The notes beneath the pieces were generated by a model that ran no database searches, was not told the DNA's origin, and was given only the letters and a program-made list of their open reading frames with translations. This document shows, piece after piece, positions 44,236 through 53,149 of a DNA stretch of 64,000 nucleotides. A program made the position numbers and the translations under genes. Source of the DNA: Ruegeria sp. SCSIO 43209 (GTDB lineage Bacteria > Pseudomonadota > Alphaproteobacteria > Rhodobacterales > Rhodobacteraceae); NCBI RefSeq assembly GCF_019904295.1, contig NZ_CP065359.1:769001-833000 (forward strand). The letters are read 5' to 3'. Position 1 is the stretch's first letter. The number at the start of each line of letters is the position of its first letter.

Positions 44236-45200
44236 AGCCGAAAATCGTCTTCTAAATACACGCGAATGATTTCGTCGAAGCTTGATTCCGCTTCGAACCC
44301 CAACTCCAGAGCGCGATCTGTTTGAAAGTCTCGCGGCCAATTCTTGACTATTCGTTCGATTGTCTCGTCGGGTTCTTGCCTGATTAGGCCAACCGCTTCT
44401 TGGCCGGCCACTTTGCGCAGAGCTTCGATTTGTTCGGCGACGGTGCAACTTACGCCAGGCATGTTCAATGCGCGTCTGTCATTCAAAAGCTGCGTGTCCA
44501 TTGTTGCTGCGTGGGTCAAAAAAGTCGCAGCGGCGCGGGGGCTGGCGTGCCAATGGCGAACGGTTTCGGCAACTGGCAAGACAGCCTCATCCCCATTCAA
44601 TGGCTCTCGGATTATACCCGAAAAGAAGGACGAAGCGGCAGCGTTGGCTTTGCCCGGGCGCACACACAAAGTGGGCAAGCGCAAGGAAATACCGTCGATA
44701 TATCCTTTCCTGCTGAAATCCGTGATCATCAATTCAGCCGCCGCTTTCTGCGCTCCGTAACTTGTCAAAGGTGCCGAAAGGAACTCATCGCTTATCTTTT
44801 CGGGGAATGGTGACCCGAAAACGGCTATGGACGAGGCAAAAACCAGACGAGGTGTGGACTCGTTTCCTGATGCCTCGTGTTCATCCTTAAGTGCGTTCAG
44901 CAGTGCCCACGTTGCCATAAGGTTTACATCCCAACCCAACGCAAAGTCTGTTTCAGCTTGGCCTGAAACGATAGCTGCAAGATGAAAAATGACGTCTGGC
45001 CGCTGCATAGCAAAAGACTTAGCTATGCCTGACGCAGTCAAGTTCCCCACAATTTGATTACCTGCCGCACTGTCGGGCGGGAACGAGAGATCGAACAGTG
45101 AGACTTGGGCATCGGCTCCAAAGGTTTCTTGGGTCGACACGCGATGGGCCAGTTTCTGGCCCAGCATTCCTCCGCCGCCTATAATCAGGATCCGCGTCAC
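44232..45200 (-). CDS. denD: D-erythronate dehydrogenase DenD (NAD-dependent epimerase fold)
   Basis: The 322-residue extended SDR opens ILIIGGGGMLGQKLAHRV (GxxGxxG), has HLAAIVSGQAETDFALGWDVN and the catalytic SSIAVFG with TSYGAQKAAAELMITDFS (YxxxK). The sequence after it (SLRLPTLCVRPGKANAAASS) matches DenD/nucleoside-diphosphate-sugar-epimerase-like proteins that oxidise D-erythronate to 2-oxo-tetronate. In the known pathway, DenD works with OtnK, OtnC and OtnI. Only a possible OtnI-like isomerase (23501-24364) occurs in the window, so erythronate degradation is incomplete here or the enzyme serves another tetronate or pentonate. It overlaps the following gene by four bases. Confidence 0.85.
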   Translation of the reverse strand: MTRILIIGGGGMLGQKLAHRVSTQETFGADAQVSLFDLSFPPDSAAGNQIVGNLTASGIAKSFAMQRPDVIFHLAAIVSGQAETDFALGWDVNLMATWALLNALKDEHEASGNESTPRLVFASSIAVFGSPFPEKISDEFLSAPLTSYGAQKAAAELMITDFSRKGYIDGISLRLPTLCVRPGKANAAASSFFSGIIREPLNGDEAVLPVAETVRHWHASPRAAATFLTHAATMDTQLLNDRRALNMPGVSCTVAEQIEALRKVAGQEAVGLIRQEPDETIERIVKNWPRDFQTDRALELGFEAESSFDEIIRVYLEDDFRL

Positions 45201-46084
45201 AGCATTCCGTTCCGTTTTTTGAGCTCTAGATACAAAGCTGAATGATCCAGTTCGGCCCCATCCATTTCGTCTATCAGATATTCGAAACGGTCGCGCACAG
45301 ATCGGGTGCTAGGTAGCTCAACGCCAAGGCTTCGTGCTTCCTCCAGCGTGTTGTCCAAATCCTTTAGTTGAAACTTAGACAAACCCCCGGGTGTAAAATT
45401 TCCATCAGACATGCGTTCGCCATGTTGTTGCAAGATAATACTATCCGCAAAGCCCCCCTTTAGTGCGGCCCTTAACGCGGTGGGGTCCGCACCGCCTTGC
45501 TGAGCCAGTAGAGTCGCCTCGGCGACTGCCGATATTGTTACAGCGACAATTGTTTGATTGGCCAATTTGCACAATTGACCAGAACCACTTGGGCCAACAT
45601 GCACAGGCCGGCCCATTGCTGTCAGAACTGGTCGCACGCGCTCCATAACGTCCTGATCGCCACCGACCATGATCGCAAGGGTGCCAGCTTCGGCACCTTT
45701 GGTGCCACCGGAAACCGGGGCGTCCAGATGCAGCACCCCCATCGAGGAAAGCTGCGCGGATTGCTCTCTTGCGTGTTCGGGTTTGGCGCTCGACATATCA
45801 ATCCAGATCATCCCCGGTTTGAGTTGCTCGCGGAAAGCCTCGTCAGCAAGTAGCGCGCCGGTCGCGTATCCATCCGAGAGCATGGTTATTATTACGTCTG
45901 CACCCGAAACCGCCAGCGGGGCAGTTTCCACCAATGTCGCGCCTTCTGCTGTCAACGGTTTGGCCTTTTTCAAGCTGCGGTTCCATACAGTGAGCGGAAA
46001 CTCGGCGCACAAAATATTCCGCGCCATAGGAGCTCCCATCAGGCCGGTTCCCAACAGAGCCACTTTGAACTGCTTGCTCATCAT
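45197..46084 (-). CDS. Beta-hydroxyacid dehydrogenase (LtnD/GarR family), second GarR-like
   Basis: The 295-residue protein has VALLGTGLMGAPMARNIL, the canonical substrate signature LDAPVSGGTKGAEAGTLAIM and the catalytic lysine in LCKLANQTIVAV (KxxNQ). It resembles tartronate semialdehyde reductases and threonate/3-hydroxyisobutyrate dehydrogenases. It precedes denD by four-base overlap, so the two share a message and may handle C4 acids (threonate, erythronate). An ATG-ATG pair gives two alternative starts three bases apart. Transcription comes from the 187-base divergent gap shared with the SDR gene. Confidence 0.9.
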   Translation of the reverse strand: MMSKQFKVALLGTGLMGAPMARNILCAEFPLTVWNRSLKKAKPLTAEGATLVETAPLAVSGADVIITMLSDGYATGALLADEAFREQLKPGMIWIDMSSAKPEHAREQSAQLSSMGVLHLDAPVSGGTKGAEAGTLAIMVGGDQDVMERVRPVLTAMGRPVHVGPSGSGQLCKLANQTIVAVTISAVAEATLLAQQGGADPTALRAALKGGFADSIILQQHGERMSDGNFTPGGLSKFQLKDLDNTLEEARSLGVELPSTRSVRDRFEYLIDEMDGAELDHSALYLELKKRNGML

Positions 46085-46271
46085 CTACTGTCCTTCCGAA
46101 GGTGCGCCACGCATGGTTATGGCCAAACCAAAATCTCTGTCATACGCTAACGGCTCTGTGCCCACATGCCAGAAGTCGTTGCAAATCCGCCAAGGTTTCT
46201 TTGCTTCTCGGTTGATCTGTGGGACGACGTAACACTTGTCCAGTCGCCACTTTTGAGGTCGGAATATTTAT

Positions 46272-47030
46272 ATGTCAGAAAGACTTAAGGGAAAAAGCGT
46301 CCTGGTCACAGCCGCCGCACAGGGGATCGGACTTGCAAGCGCAATTGCAATGGCAAGAGAGGGTGCAAAAGTCTATGCGACGGATATTAGCCCCAAAAAA
46401 CTAAATTTGATTCGCGGTCAGAATCTCGAAAATCTCGAAATTTTCGAGATGGATGTGACGAATAATGACAGCATTCATCATGGGGTCGCGCGAGCGAAGC
46501 CGGACGTTTTGTTCAACTGCGCAGGGTTCGTGCATCACGGAACTATTCTGGATGCAACCGATGAAGAGTGGGATTTCGCCATGGACCTTAATGTGCGCTC
46601 AATGGTGCGCACGACAAAGGCTGTATTGCCGGGAATGCTAGAGCGCGGAGGAGGCTCGATAATCAATATGTCTTCCGCACTGGGTTCCATAATCGGTGCG
46701 CCAAATCGTTTTGTATATGGAACGACAAAAGCCGCTGTTGTCGGGCTGACGAAATCGGTAGCCGTGGACTTCATAACAAAAGGAATCCGGTGCAATTGCA
46801 TTTGTCCGGGAACAGTCGACAGTCCCAGTTGGCGTGACCGCGTAGATGCGTTGGGCGAGCAACTGGGCAGCAGAGAAGAGGCCCTTGCACAATTTGTGGC
46901 GCGACAGCCTATGGGGCGTGTAGCGAAAGCAGAAGAGATTGCTGCATTGGTCGTCTATCTGGCGAGCGATGAAAGTGCATTCACCACAGGACACACGCAC
47001 ATAATTGACGGGGGTTGGTCAGGCCAATGA
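46272..47030 (+). CDS. SDR, candidate 2-keto-3-deoxy sugar acid (L-fuconate-type) dehydrogenase
   Basis: The 252-residue classical SDR has [25 protein letters not shown], the catalytic Ser in MSSALGSI, and [11 protein letters not shown] (YxxxK), ending with [12 protein letters not shown]. It is similar to 2-keto-3-deoxy-L-fuconate dehydrogenase and the human BDH2-like group. It overlaps by four bases an IlvD/Edd dehydratase gene and is followed by an FAH-family hydrolase, the same set used in non-phosphorylating L-fucose or L-rhamnose breakdown: oxidation to a 2,4-diketo acid, then cleavage to pyruvate and a hydroxy acid. The actual sugar is not determined. Confidence 0.85.
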   Translation: MSERLKGKSVLVTAAAQGIGLASAIAMAREGAKVYATDISPKKLNLIRGQNLENLEIFEMDVTNNDSIHHGVARAKPDVLFNCAGFVHHGTILDATDEEWDFAMDLNVRSMVRTTKAVLPGMLERGGGSIINMSSALGSIIGAPNRFVYGTTKAAVVGLTKSVAVDFITKGIRCNCICPGTVDSPSWRDRVDALGEQLGSREEALAQFVARQPMGRVAKAEEIAALVVYLASDESAFTTGHTHIIDGGWSGQ

Positions 47031-48823
47031 CAAAAGTATCAAAAAACGATTTGCGATCTCGCAAGTGGTTCATGAATTCTGAGAACCTTGAGATGACTGC
47101 ATTGTATCTGGAAAGATACCTGAATTACGGATTGACCCGTGAGGAACTGCAATCAGGCAAACCGATCATTGGCATTGCTCAGACCGGCAGTGATTTGAGC
47201 CCCTGTAATCGGCATCATATCGAATTGTCCAAACGTGTTCGCGATGGAATCATCGCCGCCGGGGGAACGTGCATCGAAATACCGGTCCACCCGATACAAG
47301 AGACAGGTAAACGGCCAACGGCGTCACTCGACCGCAACCTGGCTTATCTGTCCTTGGTTGAGAGTCTATTCGGGTATCCGATTGACGGCGTTGTTCTGAA
47401 CATTGGTTGCGACAAGACCACGCCCGCGCTTCTTATGGCCGCTGCGACCGTCAACATCCCAGCGATTGCCCTGTCGGTCGGCCCCATGCTCAACGGTTGG
47501 TGGAAAGGTGAACGCGCCGGATCGGGAACGGTTATTTGGAAAGCGCGCGAAGACCTTGCGGCTGACGAAATTGACACCGATGAGTTCATGGAAATCGCAG
47601 CCGCCGCAGCACCTTCGGTGGGCTATTGCAATACGATGGGAACAGCAACGACCATGAATTCGCTTGCTGAGGCCTTGGGTATGCAATTGCCCGGATCAGC
47701 AGCCATTCCAGCCCCGTATAGAGAACGCGGTCAAATCAGTTATGAAACGGGTAAACGCATTGTGGACATGGTCTGGGAGGATCTACGCCCCAGCGATGTG
47801 ATGACACGTCAGGCATTTGAGAATTCGATTGTTATTAACTCTGCGATTGGTGGATCGACGAACGCTCCGATCCACCTGAATGCAATCGCCCGGCATCTTG
47901 GTGTTCCATTGAACAACGATGACTGGCAGAAACTTGGCCACGACGTTCCACTGTTGGTTAACATGCAGCCTGCGGGTGAGTATCTGGGCGAAGATTACCA
48001 ACAGGCCGGAGGTGTACCCGCCGTTGTCGGAGAGCTTCTTGATGCTGGATTGCTGCCTCATCCCGATGCGATAACGGTGAACGGTAAGACGATGGGCGAT
48101 AACTGCTCGACGCGCCGGTCTCAGAATAGCGACGTAATCAAGCCTGTCAGTAGCCCGGTTAAGCAACAGGCGGGGTTCATCAATCTCTCGGGCAACCTGT
48201 TCGAGAGTGCGATTATGAAAACATCTGTGATCTCAAAGGCATTTCGAGAGACCTACCTGTCGAACCCGGATGATCCTGATGCATTTGAGGGCAGGGCGGT
48301 TGTGTTTGATGGGCCTGAGGACTTTCACCATCGGATCGATGATCCTGCAGAAAACATCGACGCAAACTGTATACTGATTATGCGCGGAGCGGGACCAAAA
48401 GGATACCCTGGTGCTGCAGAGGTCGTGAACATGCGGCCGCCCGCATATTTGTTGAAACAGGGCATTGAAGCCCTTCCTTGCATCGGTGATGGACGGCAAT
48501 CCGGTACATCAGGAAGTCCGTCTATCCTGAATGCCTCACCCGAAGCTGCAGAGGGTGGTGGGTTGGCCTTGGTGCGAAATGGCGACCGACTGCGCATCGA
48601 TCTTGGAAAAGGCACAGCGGATATGCTGGTTTCGCTTGAAGAGCTGCATGAACGCGCCCGCGATCTGGAGGCAAAGGGTGGTTATTCAACCCCGCCCAAC
48701 CAATCCCCCTGGCAGGAATTATTCCGTGAAAAAGTAGATCGGTTGGATCGCGGGATGACGCTCAAGGGTGCAGAAAACTACCGCGATATCGCGCGAGGCT
48801 TCATGCCACGCGATAACCACTAA
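47027..48823 (+). CDS. IlvD/Edd family sugar-acid dehydratase (arabinonate/xylonate type)
   Basis: From the ATG at 47027 the protein has 598 residues. The three iron-sulfur cysteines are Cys60 ([12 protein letters not shown]), Cys128 ([11 protein letters not shown]) and Cys201 ([13 protein letters not shown]). Other segments ([35 protein letters not shown]) match the L-arabinonate/D-xylonate dehydratase subgroup that holds a [2Fe-2S] cluster and Mg. It removes water from an aldonate to give a 2-keto-3-deoxy acid. It is coupled to the SDR upstream and the FAH-type hydrolase 11 bases downstream, so the three form a short catabolic pathway. The aldonate may be L-fuconate, L-arabinonate or a related acid. 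Confidence 0.92.
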   Translation: MTKVSKNDLRSRKWFMNSENLEMTALYLERYLNYGLTREELQSGKPIIGIAQTGSDLSPCNRHHIELSKRVRDGIIAAGGTCIEIPVHPIQETGKRPTASLDRNLAYLSLVESLFGYPIDGVVLNIGCDKTTPALLMAAATVNIPAIALSVGPMLNGWWKGERAGSGTVIWKAREDLAADEIDTDEFMEIAAAAAPSVGYCNTMGTATTMNSLAEALGMQLPGSAAIPAPYRERGQISYETGKRIVDMVWEDLRPSDVMTRQAFENSIVINSAIGGSTNAPIHLNAIARHLGVPLNNDDWQKLGHDVPLLVNMQPAGEYLGEDYQQAGGVPAVVGELLDAGLLPHPDAITVNGKTMGDNCSTRRSQNSDVIKPVSSPVKQQAGFINLSGNLFESAIMKTSVISKAFRETYLSNPDDPDAFEGRAVVFDGPEDFHHRIDDPAENIDANCILIMRGAGPKGYPGAAEVVNMRPPAYLLKQGIEALPCIGDGRQSGTSGSPSILNASPEAAEGGGLALVRNGDRLRIDLGKGTADMLVSLEELHERARDLEAKGGYSTPPNQSPWQELFREKVDRLDRGMTLKGAENYRDIARGFMPRDNH

Positions 48824-48834
48824 AAGGAACAGAA

Positions 48835-49683
48835 ATGAAACTTGTTCGTTACGGCGCCAAGGGCTCGGAAAAGCCAGCCTTGGTCGACTCTGAGGGTCAA
48901 TTGCGGGATCTGTCCGCTCATATCAATGATATCACGGGGGATATGTTGGATGACGGAACGCTTGATAACCTGCGGTCATTGGATCCGAACAACCTGCCAA
49001 TTGTAGAGGGTGACCCTCGTATCGCGCCGTGTGTCGGTGACATCGGTAAATTTCTTTGCATCGGTTTGAACTACTCGGACCATGCTGCAGAAACCGGCGC
49101 AGATATTCCCGAGCATCCGATACTTTTTTTCAAGGCGAACTCGGCTGTCATAGGTGCCTATGATGATGTTGTTATGCCGCGGGGGTCTACACATACCGAC
49201 TGGGAATGCGAACTGGGGGTCGTCATTGGTAAGACGGCCAAATACGTTTCCAAGGCCGACGCACTCCAATATGTTGCGGGCTATTGCATCGTAAACGACG
49301 TGTCGGAAAGGCATTTTCAAACGCAACTGACCGGTCAATGGACCAAAGGAAAATCCTGCGACACATATGGCCCTACCGGCCCGTGGTTAGTGACCCGGGA
49401 TGAGGTGCCGGATCCCCAGAATCTTGGTATGTCACTGGATGTAAACGGTCAGCGCATGCAAACCGGGAATACCGCCACGATGATCTTTTCCGTTGCCGAG
49501 ATCATTGAGCATCTAAGCCAACTTTTTACGCTGCACCCCGGTGACGTCATTTCAACCGGAACACCGCCCGGTGTTGGAATGGGGATCAAACCGGAACCAG
49601 TTTATCTGAAAAAAGGCGACGTCATGGAGCTTCGTATCGATGGGCTTGGTGTTCAGCGGCAAAAGGTCGGCCAAGATGACTGA
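48835..49683 (+). CDS. Fumarylacetoacetate hydrolase family protein (2,4-diketo-3-deoxy acid hydrolase type)
   Basis: The 282-residue protein has the FAH fold with metal-binding features LNYSDHAAETG, FKANSAVIGAYDDVVMP, the acidic WECELGVVIGK and YCIVNDVSER, and the closing GDVISTGTPPGVGMGIKP. The nearest functional relatives hydrolyse 2,4-diketo-3-deoxy-L-fuconate or -rhamnonate to pyruvate and lactate or cleave acylpyruvates. Placement after the SDR and dehydratase supports that role. Its last eight bases overlap the next gene. Product oxidation could be done by the following 2-hydroxyacid dehydrogenase. Confidence 0.88.
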   Translation: MKLVRYGAKGSEKPALVDSEGQLRDLSAHINDITGDMLDDGTLDNLRSLDPNNLPIVEGDPRIAPCVGDIGKFLCIGLNYSDHAAETGADIPEHPILFFKANSAVIGAYDDVVMPRGSTHTDWECELGVVIGKTAKYVSKADALQYVAGYCIVNDVSERHFQTQLTGQWTKGKSCDTYGPTGPWLVTRDEVPDPQNLGMSLDVNGQRMQTGNTATMIFSVAEIIEHLSQLFTLHPGDVISTGTPPGVGMGIKPEPVYLKKGDVMELRIDGLGVQRQKVGQDD

Positions 49684-50599
49684 CTTGTTGCAAATCGGAG
49701 GGATCACTGAACGGATGCGAGAACGCCTGTCTTCAGTGTTCAATATTCATCAATTGGACGATTTCAACGCGGAAAGTATTACGCATATCGTAACGAACGG
49801 GCATGATGGCGTTCCGCATGACCTAATGATTTCACTCAGTAATCTTAAGATGATCAGCGTCTATGGAGTCGGTTACGACGCCGTCGACGCAAGTGCTGCG
49901 GCTGAGCGTGGGATTGTTGTGACGCACACGCCCAATGTGTTGAACAAAGAAGTCGCAACCACCGCCGTTCTGCTGTTGCTGTCATGTTATCGAGAGCTCA
50001 TACGTGACGATAATTACGTACGGTCCGGACGGTGGGAAGTTGAAGGTAATGCCCCTTTGACGCGATCAGCGGACAATCAAAAAATAGGCATTCTTGGTCT
50101 TGGTCGCATTGGTCAGGCGATTGTTGATAAGTTGGAGCCGTGGGCACCCGAAATCTCATATCACACCCGCAATCAAAAGGATGTCCCGTACCGATATTTC
50201 GACAATTTGGTTGAAATGGCAGAGCATGTGGACGTCCTCATATGCATCACGCCCGGCGGCCCGTCGACCAATAAGCTGGTCAACGCTGAGGTGTTGCGCG
50301 CGTTGGGGGCAGACGGCACTCTGATAAACGTTAGTCGAGGTTCGGTTGTTGACGAAACTGCCTTAATTAGTGCATTGCAAAACGGTGAGCTCGGGTGGGC
50401 AGGGCTTGATGTCTTCGAGGACGAACCGCGCGTTCCAAAAGCATTGCGCGAGTTGTCCAATGTCGTTCTGCTCCCTCACGCTGGTAGCGCGACTTTTGAG
50501 ACGCGTGCAGCAATGGGTGACCTGACTGTCGACAATCTGCTGCAACACCATAAGGACGGATCGGTGATCACAGCTGTGCCGGAATGCAGAGATCTGTAA
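49676..50599 (+). CDS. D-2-hydroxyacid dehydrogenase (NAD-dependent, glyoxylate reductase type)
   Basis: From the ATG at 49676 the protein has 307 residues with the 2-hydroxyacid dehydrogenase layout: ISVYGVGYDAVDASAAAERG, the Rossmann loop IGILGLGRIGQAIVDKL, ICITPGGPSTNKLVNAEVL, the catalytic Arg in LINVSRGSVVDE, Glu in LDVFEDEPRVP and His in VLLPHAGSAT. It interconverts a 2-keto acid and a D-2-hydroxy acid, for example glyoxylate/glycolate or hydroxypyruvate/glycerate. It overlaps the FAH gene, so it probably works on the fragment released by that hydrolase. Confidence 0.92.
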   Translation: MTDLLQIGGITERMRERLSSVFNIHQLDDFNAESITHIVTNGHDGVPHDLMISLSNLKMISVYGVGYDAVDASAAAERGIVVTHTPNVLNKEVATTAVLLLLSCYRELIRDDNYVRSGRWEVEGNAPLTRSADNQKIGILGLGRIGQAIVDKLEPWAPEISYHTRNQKDVPYRYFDNLVEMAEHVDVLICITPGGPSTNKLVNAEVLRALGADGTLINVSRGSVVDETALISALQNGELGWAGLDVFEDEPRVPKALRELSNVVLLPHAGSATFETRAAMGDLTVDNLLQHHKDGSVITAVPECRDL

Positions 50600-50615
50600 T
50601 AGGCCAATCTGAAAA

Positions 50616-51206
50616 GTGTTTGAGTTTGCTGTCGCGGTTTTCTTTCTGCTAGTTACGCCGGGCCCGGGTGTTCTAACAACCGCGGGTATTGGATCAGCAT
50701 TTGGTTTTCGAGCTGGACTCGCCTTTGTGGCTGGTCTGATGCTGGGCGGGTTCATCAACATGATGTTAGTTGTCTCTGGAGTCGCTGCGGTCGCTTTGGC
50801 TGTACCGGTGCTTAGAACTTTGTTGCTATTCGCCTCTGTCGGGTATTTGGTATTTCTCGCCTGGCGTATTGCCAGCGCCGGCTCAAAGGTCGGATTTTCT
50901 CCTGCGGTTTCGCCGCTTGGTTTTGCGAACGGTCTGACACTTCAGTTCATTAATCCCAAGGCTTACGTGGTCGGCACAGCATTGTTTTCAGGGTTTGCCT
51001 TTTTGCCCGATGCGCCCGTTTGGGAGGTCGTCACAAAAATCGTAGTATTCAATATGATTTGGGTGCCAGTGCACATGATCTGGCTGGGTGCTGGCGCAAA
51101 GCTGGGTAGCCTTGATTTAAGCGAGAGATCGCATCAAAGGATCAATATTGCGATGGCCGCTTCATTAATGGTGGTTGTGGTGATTGCCTTGGCGTCGGCG
51201 CTATGA
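50616..51206 (+). CDS. LysE family transporter
   Basis: The 196-residue membrane protein has about six hydrophobic segments and the LysE/RhtB-type N-terminus FFLLVTPGPGVLTTAGIGSA, followed by GLAFVAGLMLGGF and NGLTLQFINPKAYVVGTALF, which carries the conserved NPK. Such proteins export amino acids or other small metabolites. The start is a GTG at 50616 with only a weak ribosome binding site, and the gene follows the dehydrogenase by 16 bases, so it belongs to the same operon. Its substrate here is unknown. Confidence 0.88.
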   Translation: MFEFAVAVFFLLVTPGPGVLTTAGIGSAFGFRAGLAFVAGLMLGGFINMMLVVSGVAAVALAVPVLRTLLLFASVGYLVFLAWRIASAGSKVGFSPAVSPLGFANGLTLQFINPKAYVVGTALFSGFAFLPDAPVWEVVTKIVVFNMIWVPVHMIWLGAGAKLGSLDLSERSHQRINIAMAASLMVVVVIALASAL

Positions 51207-51253
51207 ACGATATCTAAGTCGGTCTTACTTAGCAGACGATTGAAAGCTGCAGA

Positions 51254-52021
51254 TCAAAGTGACGCCGTTATTCCACCATCGACATAGAGAGTATGACCAT
51301 TGACGAAACTGGATGCAGGGGAAGCAAGGAAAATGGCGGCGCCGACAAGTTCTTCTACACTGCCCCAGCGACCGGCCGGGGTACGTTTCTCAAGCCATGA
51401 GCTAAACTCTGGGTCGGCAACCAAGGCGGCGTTCAAAGGCGTATCGAAATATCCAGGCGCAATGGCATTGCAGTTTAGACCATACTTAGCCCAATCAGTT
51501 GCCATTCCTTTTGTAAGATTGGTCACGGCGCCTTTTGTCGCTGTGTAAGGCGCAATACCCGGTCTTGCTAATGCGGATTGAACCGACGCGATGTTAATTA
51601 TCTTACCAGACTTTCTTTCAATCATGTGCCGTGCCACAGCCTGACCGACGTGAAAGACGGACGCTACATTTGTCTGTAGCAGGCGCTCGAAGGCATCAGC
51701 GGGGAAATCCTGTAACTCCGTCCTGTGTTGCATTCCGGCGTTGTTTATCAGGATGTCTATCGGGCCGACCTTTGCTTCAAAGTCGTCGACGGCAGATCGG
51801 ACACCTTCATGATCGGTTGCATCGAACGAAAGTTCGCGTACCGAGGCACCTGTTTCGCTCAGCTCGGATGCTGCTGACGCTAGTTTAGTGGCATCGCGCC
51901 CGTTCAAAACGACCTGCGCACCGGCGGCAGCCAAACCACAAGCCAACGCAAATCCGATGCCTTGGCTAGAGCCTGTTACGAGCGCGCGTGTTCCCTCTAG
52001 GCTAAACATTTCAAGCGTCAT
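51254..52021 (-). CDS. idnO: SDR, gluconate 5-dehydrogenase-like
   Basis: The 255-residue SDR has FSLEGTRALVTGSSQGIGFALACGLA, NNAGMQHRTELQDFP, the catalytic Ser in IASVQSALARPGIAPYTATKGA (YxxxK) and CNAIAPGYFDTPLN. The NAGMQHR and PAEYF-like pattern is characteristic of gluconate 5-dehydrogenases (IdnO/Gno), which reduce 5-keto-D-gluconate to gluconate. It is divergent from idnD across 69 bases. The two enzymes in sequence convert L-idonate to D-gluconate. It converges on the LysE gene with a 47-base gap. Confidence 0.85.
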   Translation of the reverse strand: MTLEMFSLEGTRALVTGSSQGIGFALACGLAAAGAQVVLNGRDATKLASAASELSETGASVRELSFDATDHEGVRSAVDDFEAKVGPIDILINNAGMQHRTELQDFPADAFERLLQTNVASVFHVGQAVARHMIERKSGKIINIASVQSALARPGIAPYTATKGAVTNLTKGMATDWAKYGLNCNAIAPGYFDTPLNAALVADPEFSSWLEKRTPAGRWGSVEELVGAAIFLASPASSFVNGHTLYVDGGITASL

Positions 52022-52090
52022 GCAAAAATCCCTTGGTTGTCAGCACCGACTATCCGTATCTTTTGGCAATCTGTATAGGGAGTCCGTGCA

Positions 52091-53149
52091 ATGTCTTCGG
52101 CCAGTGTTGCTGTTGTTATCCATGCCGCAAAAGATCTGAGGTTGGAAAACCGGGATGTGCACGACGTGGGGCCAGACGAAGTCTTGATTGCCATGCGCGC
52201 GGGAGGGATTTGCGGCTCTGACCTGCATTATTATAACCACGGTGGTTTCGGCGCGATCAAGTTGCGTCAACCGATGGTGCTTGGACACGAAATCGCCGGG
52301 GAAATAGTGAGAGTTGGGTCAAGTGTGCAGGGGTTGCATTTAGGTCAACTGGTTGCAGTTTCTCCATCCCGACCTTGCCAATCCTGCATTTATTGTCTGA
52401 ACGGGCAGCAAAACCACTGTCTTGATATGAAGTTCTATGGCAGCGCGATGCCGTTCCCGCATATCCAAGGCGCTTTTCAAAGCAAACTCGTAGCGAAAGC
52501 CAGTCAATGCGTTCCAGCAGATGGGTTAAGTCCTGCGCAGGCCGCTATGGCCGAACCTTTGGCGGTCTGTTTGCACGCGATTAAGCAAGCCGGGAGCCTC
52601 TTAGGTAAAACGGTACTTATCACGGGATGCGGTCCAATCGGCTGCCTCACGATCTTGGCGGCGCGTCGTTCTGGGGCGGCCAGAATAGTGGCGACGGATA
52701 TCTCGGACCAGACCCTCGCTCTGGCGCGTGAATGCGGGGCAGACGATGTCATCAACACCTACACCGATCCGCAAAAACTGGAGCAGTTTGAAAACGACAA
52801 GGGTCAGGTTGATGTACAACTGGAGTGTTCCGGTGCTCAATCGGCTCTGGCTTCTGGCGTCGCATGCTTGCGACCGGGTGGAACATTGGTTCAGCTTGGT
52901 CTGGGCGGAGATATGACTGTGCCGATGCAGGCGTTGACTGCAAAAGAGATAGTGCTTCGCGGGTCTTTCCGTTTCCATTCCGAGTTCTCAGTCGCGGTCG
53001 AGATGATGCGAAGCGGACTAATAAACGTCAACCAGTTGGTGACGCATTCCTTCGAGGTTGGCGAGGCCATCACTGCTTTCGAGGTCGCGTCTGATCGAAC
53101 CCAATCAATGAAGGTGCAGTTAACGTTTCCAGAAAATGACGATGGATAG
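52091..53149 (+). CDS. idnD: L-idonate 5-dehydrogenase IdnD (zinc MDR family)
   Basis: The 352-residue zinc dehydrogenase shows GGICGSDLHYYNHGGFG, typical of IdnD, then VLGHEIAGEIVRVG, a structural-zinc cluster spread over CQSCIYCLNGQQNHC, KFYGSAMPFPHIQGAF and the Rossmann loop ITGCGPIGCL. IdnD oxidises L-idonate to 5-keto-D-gluconate with NAD(P). The divergent SDR completes the path to gluconate. It overlaps the following PhyH gene by 14 bases. The gluconate kinase needed next is not in the window. Confidence 0.92.
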   Translation: MSSASVAVVIHAAKDLRLENRDVHDVGPDEVLIAMRAGGICGSDLHYYNHGGFGAIKLRQPMVLGHEIAGEIVRVGSSVQGLHLGQLVAVSPSRPCQSCIYCLNGQQNHCLDMKFYGSAMPFPHIQGAFQSKLVAKASQCVPADGLSPAQAAMAEPLAVCLHAIKQAGSLLGKTVLITGCGPIGCLTILAARRSGAARIVATDISDQTLALARECGADDVINTYTDPQKLEQFENDKGQVDVQLECSGAQSALASGVACLRPGGTLVQLGLGGDMTVPMQALTAKEIVLRGSFRFHSEFSVAVEMMRSGLINVNQLVTHSFEVGEAITAFEVASDRTQSMKVQLTFPENDDG

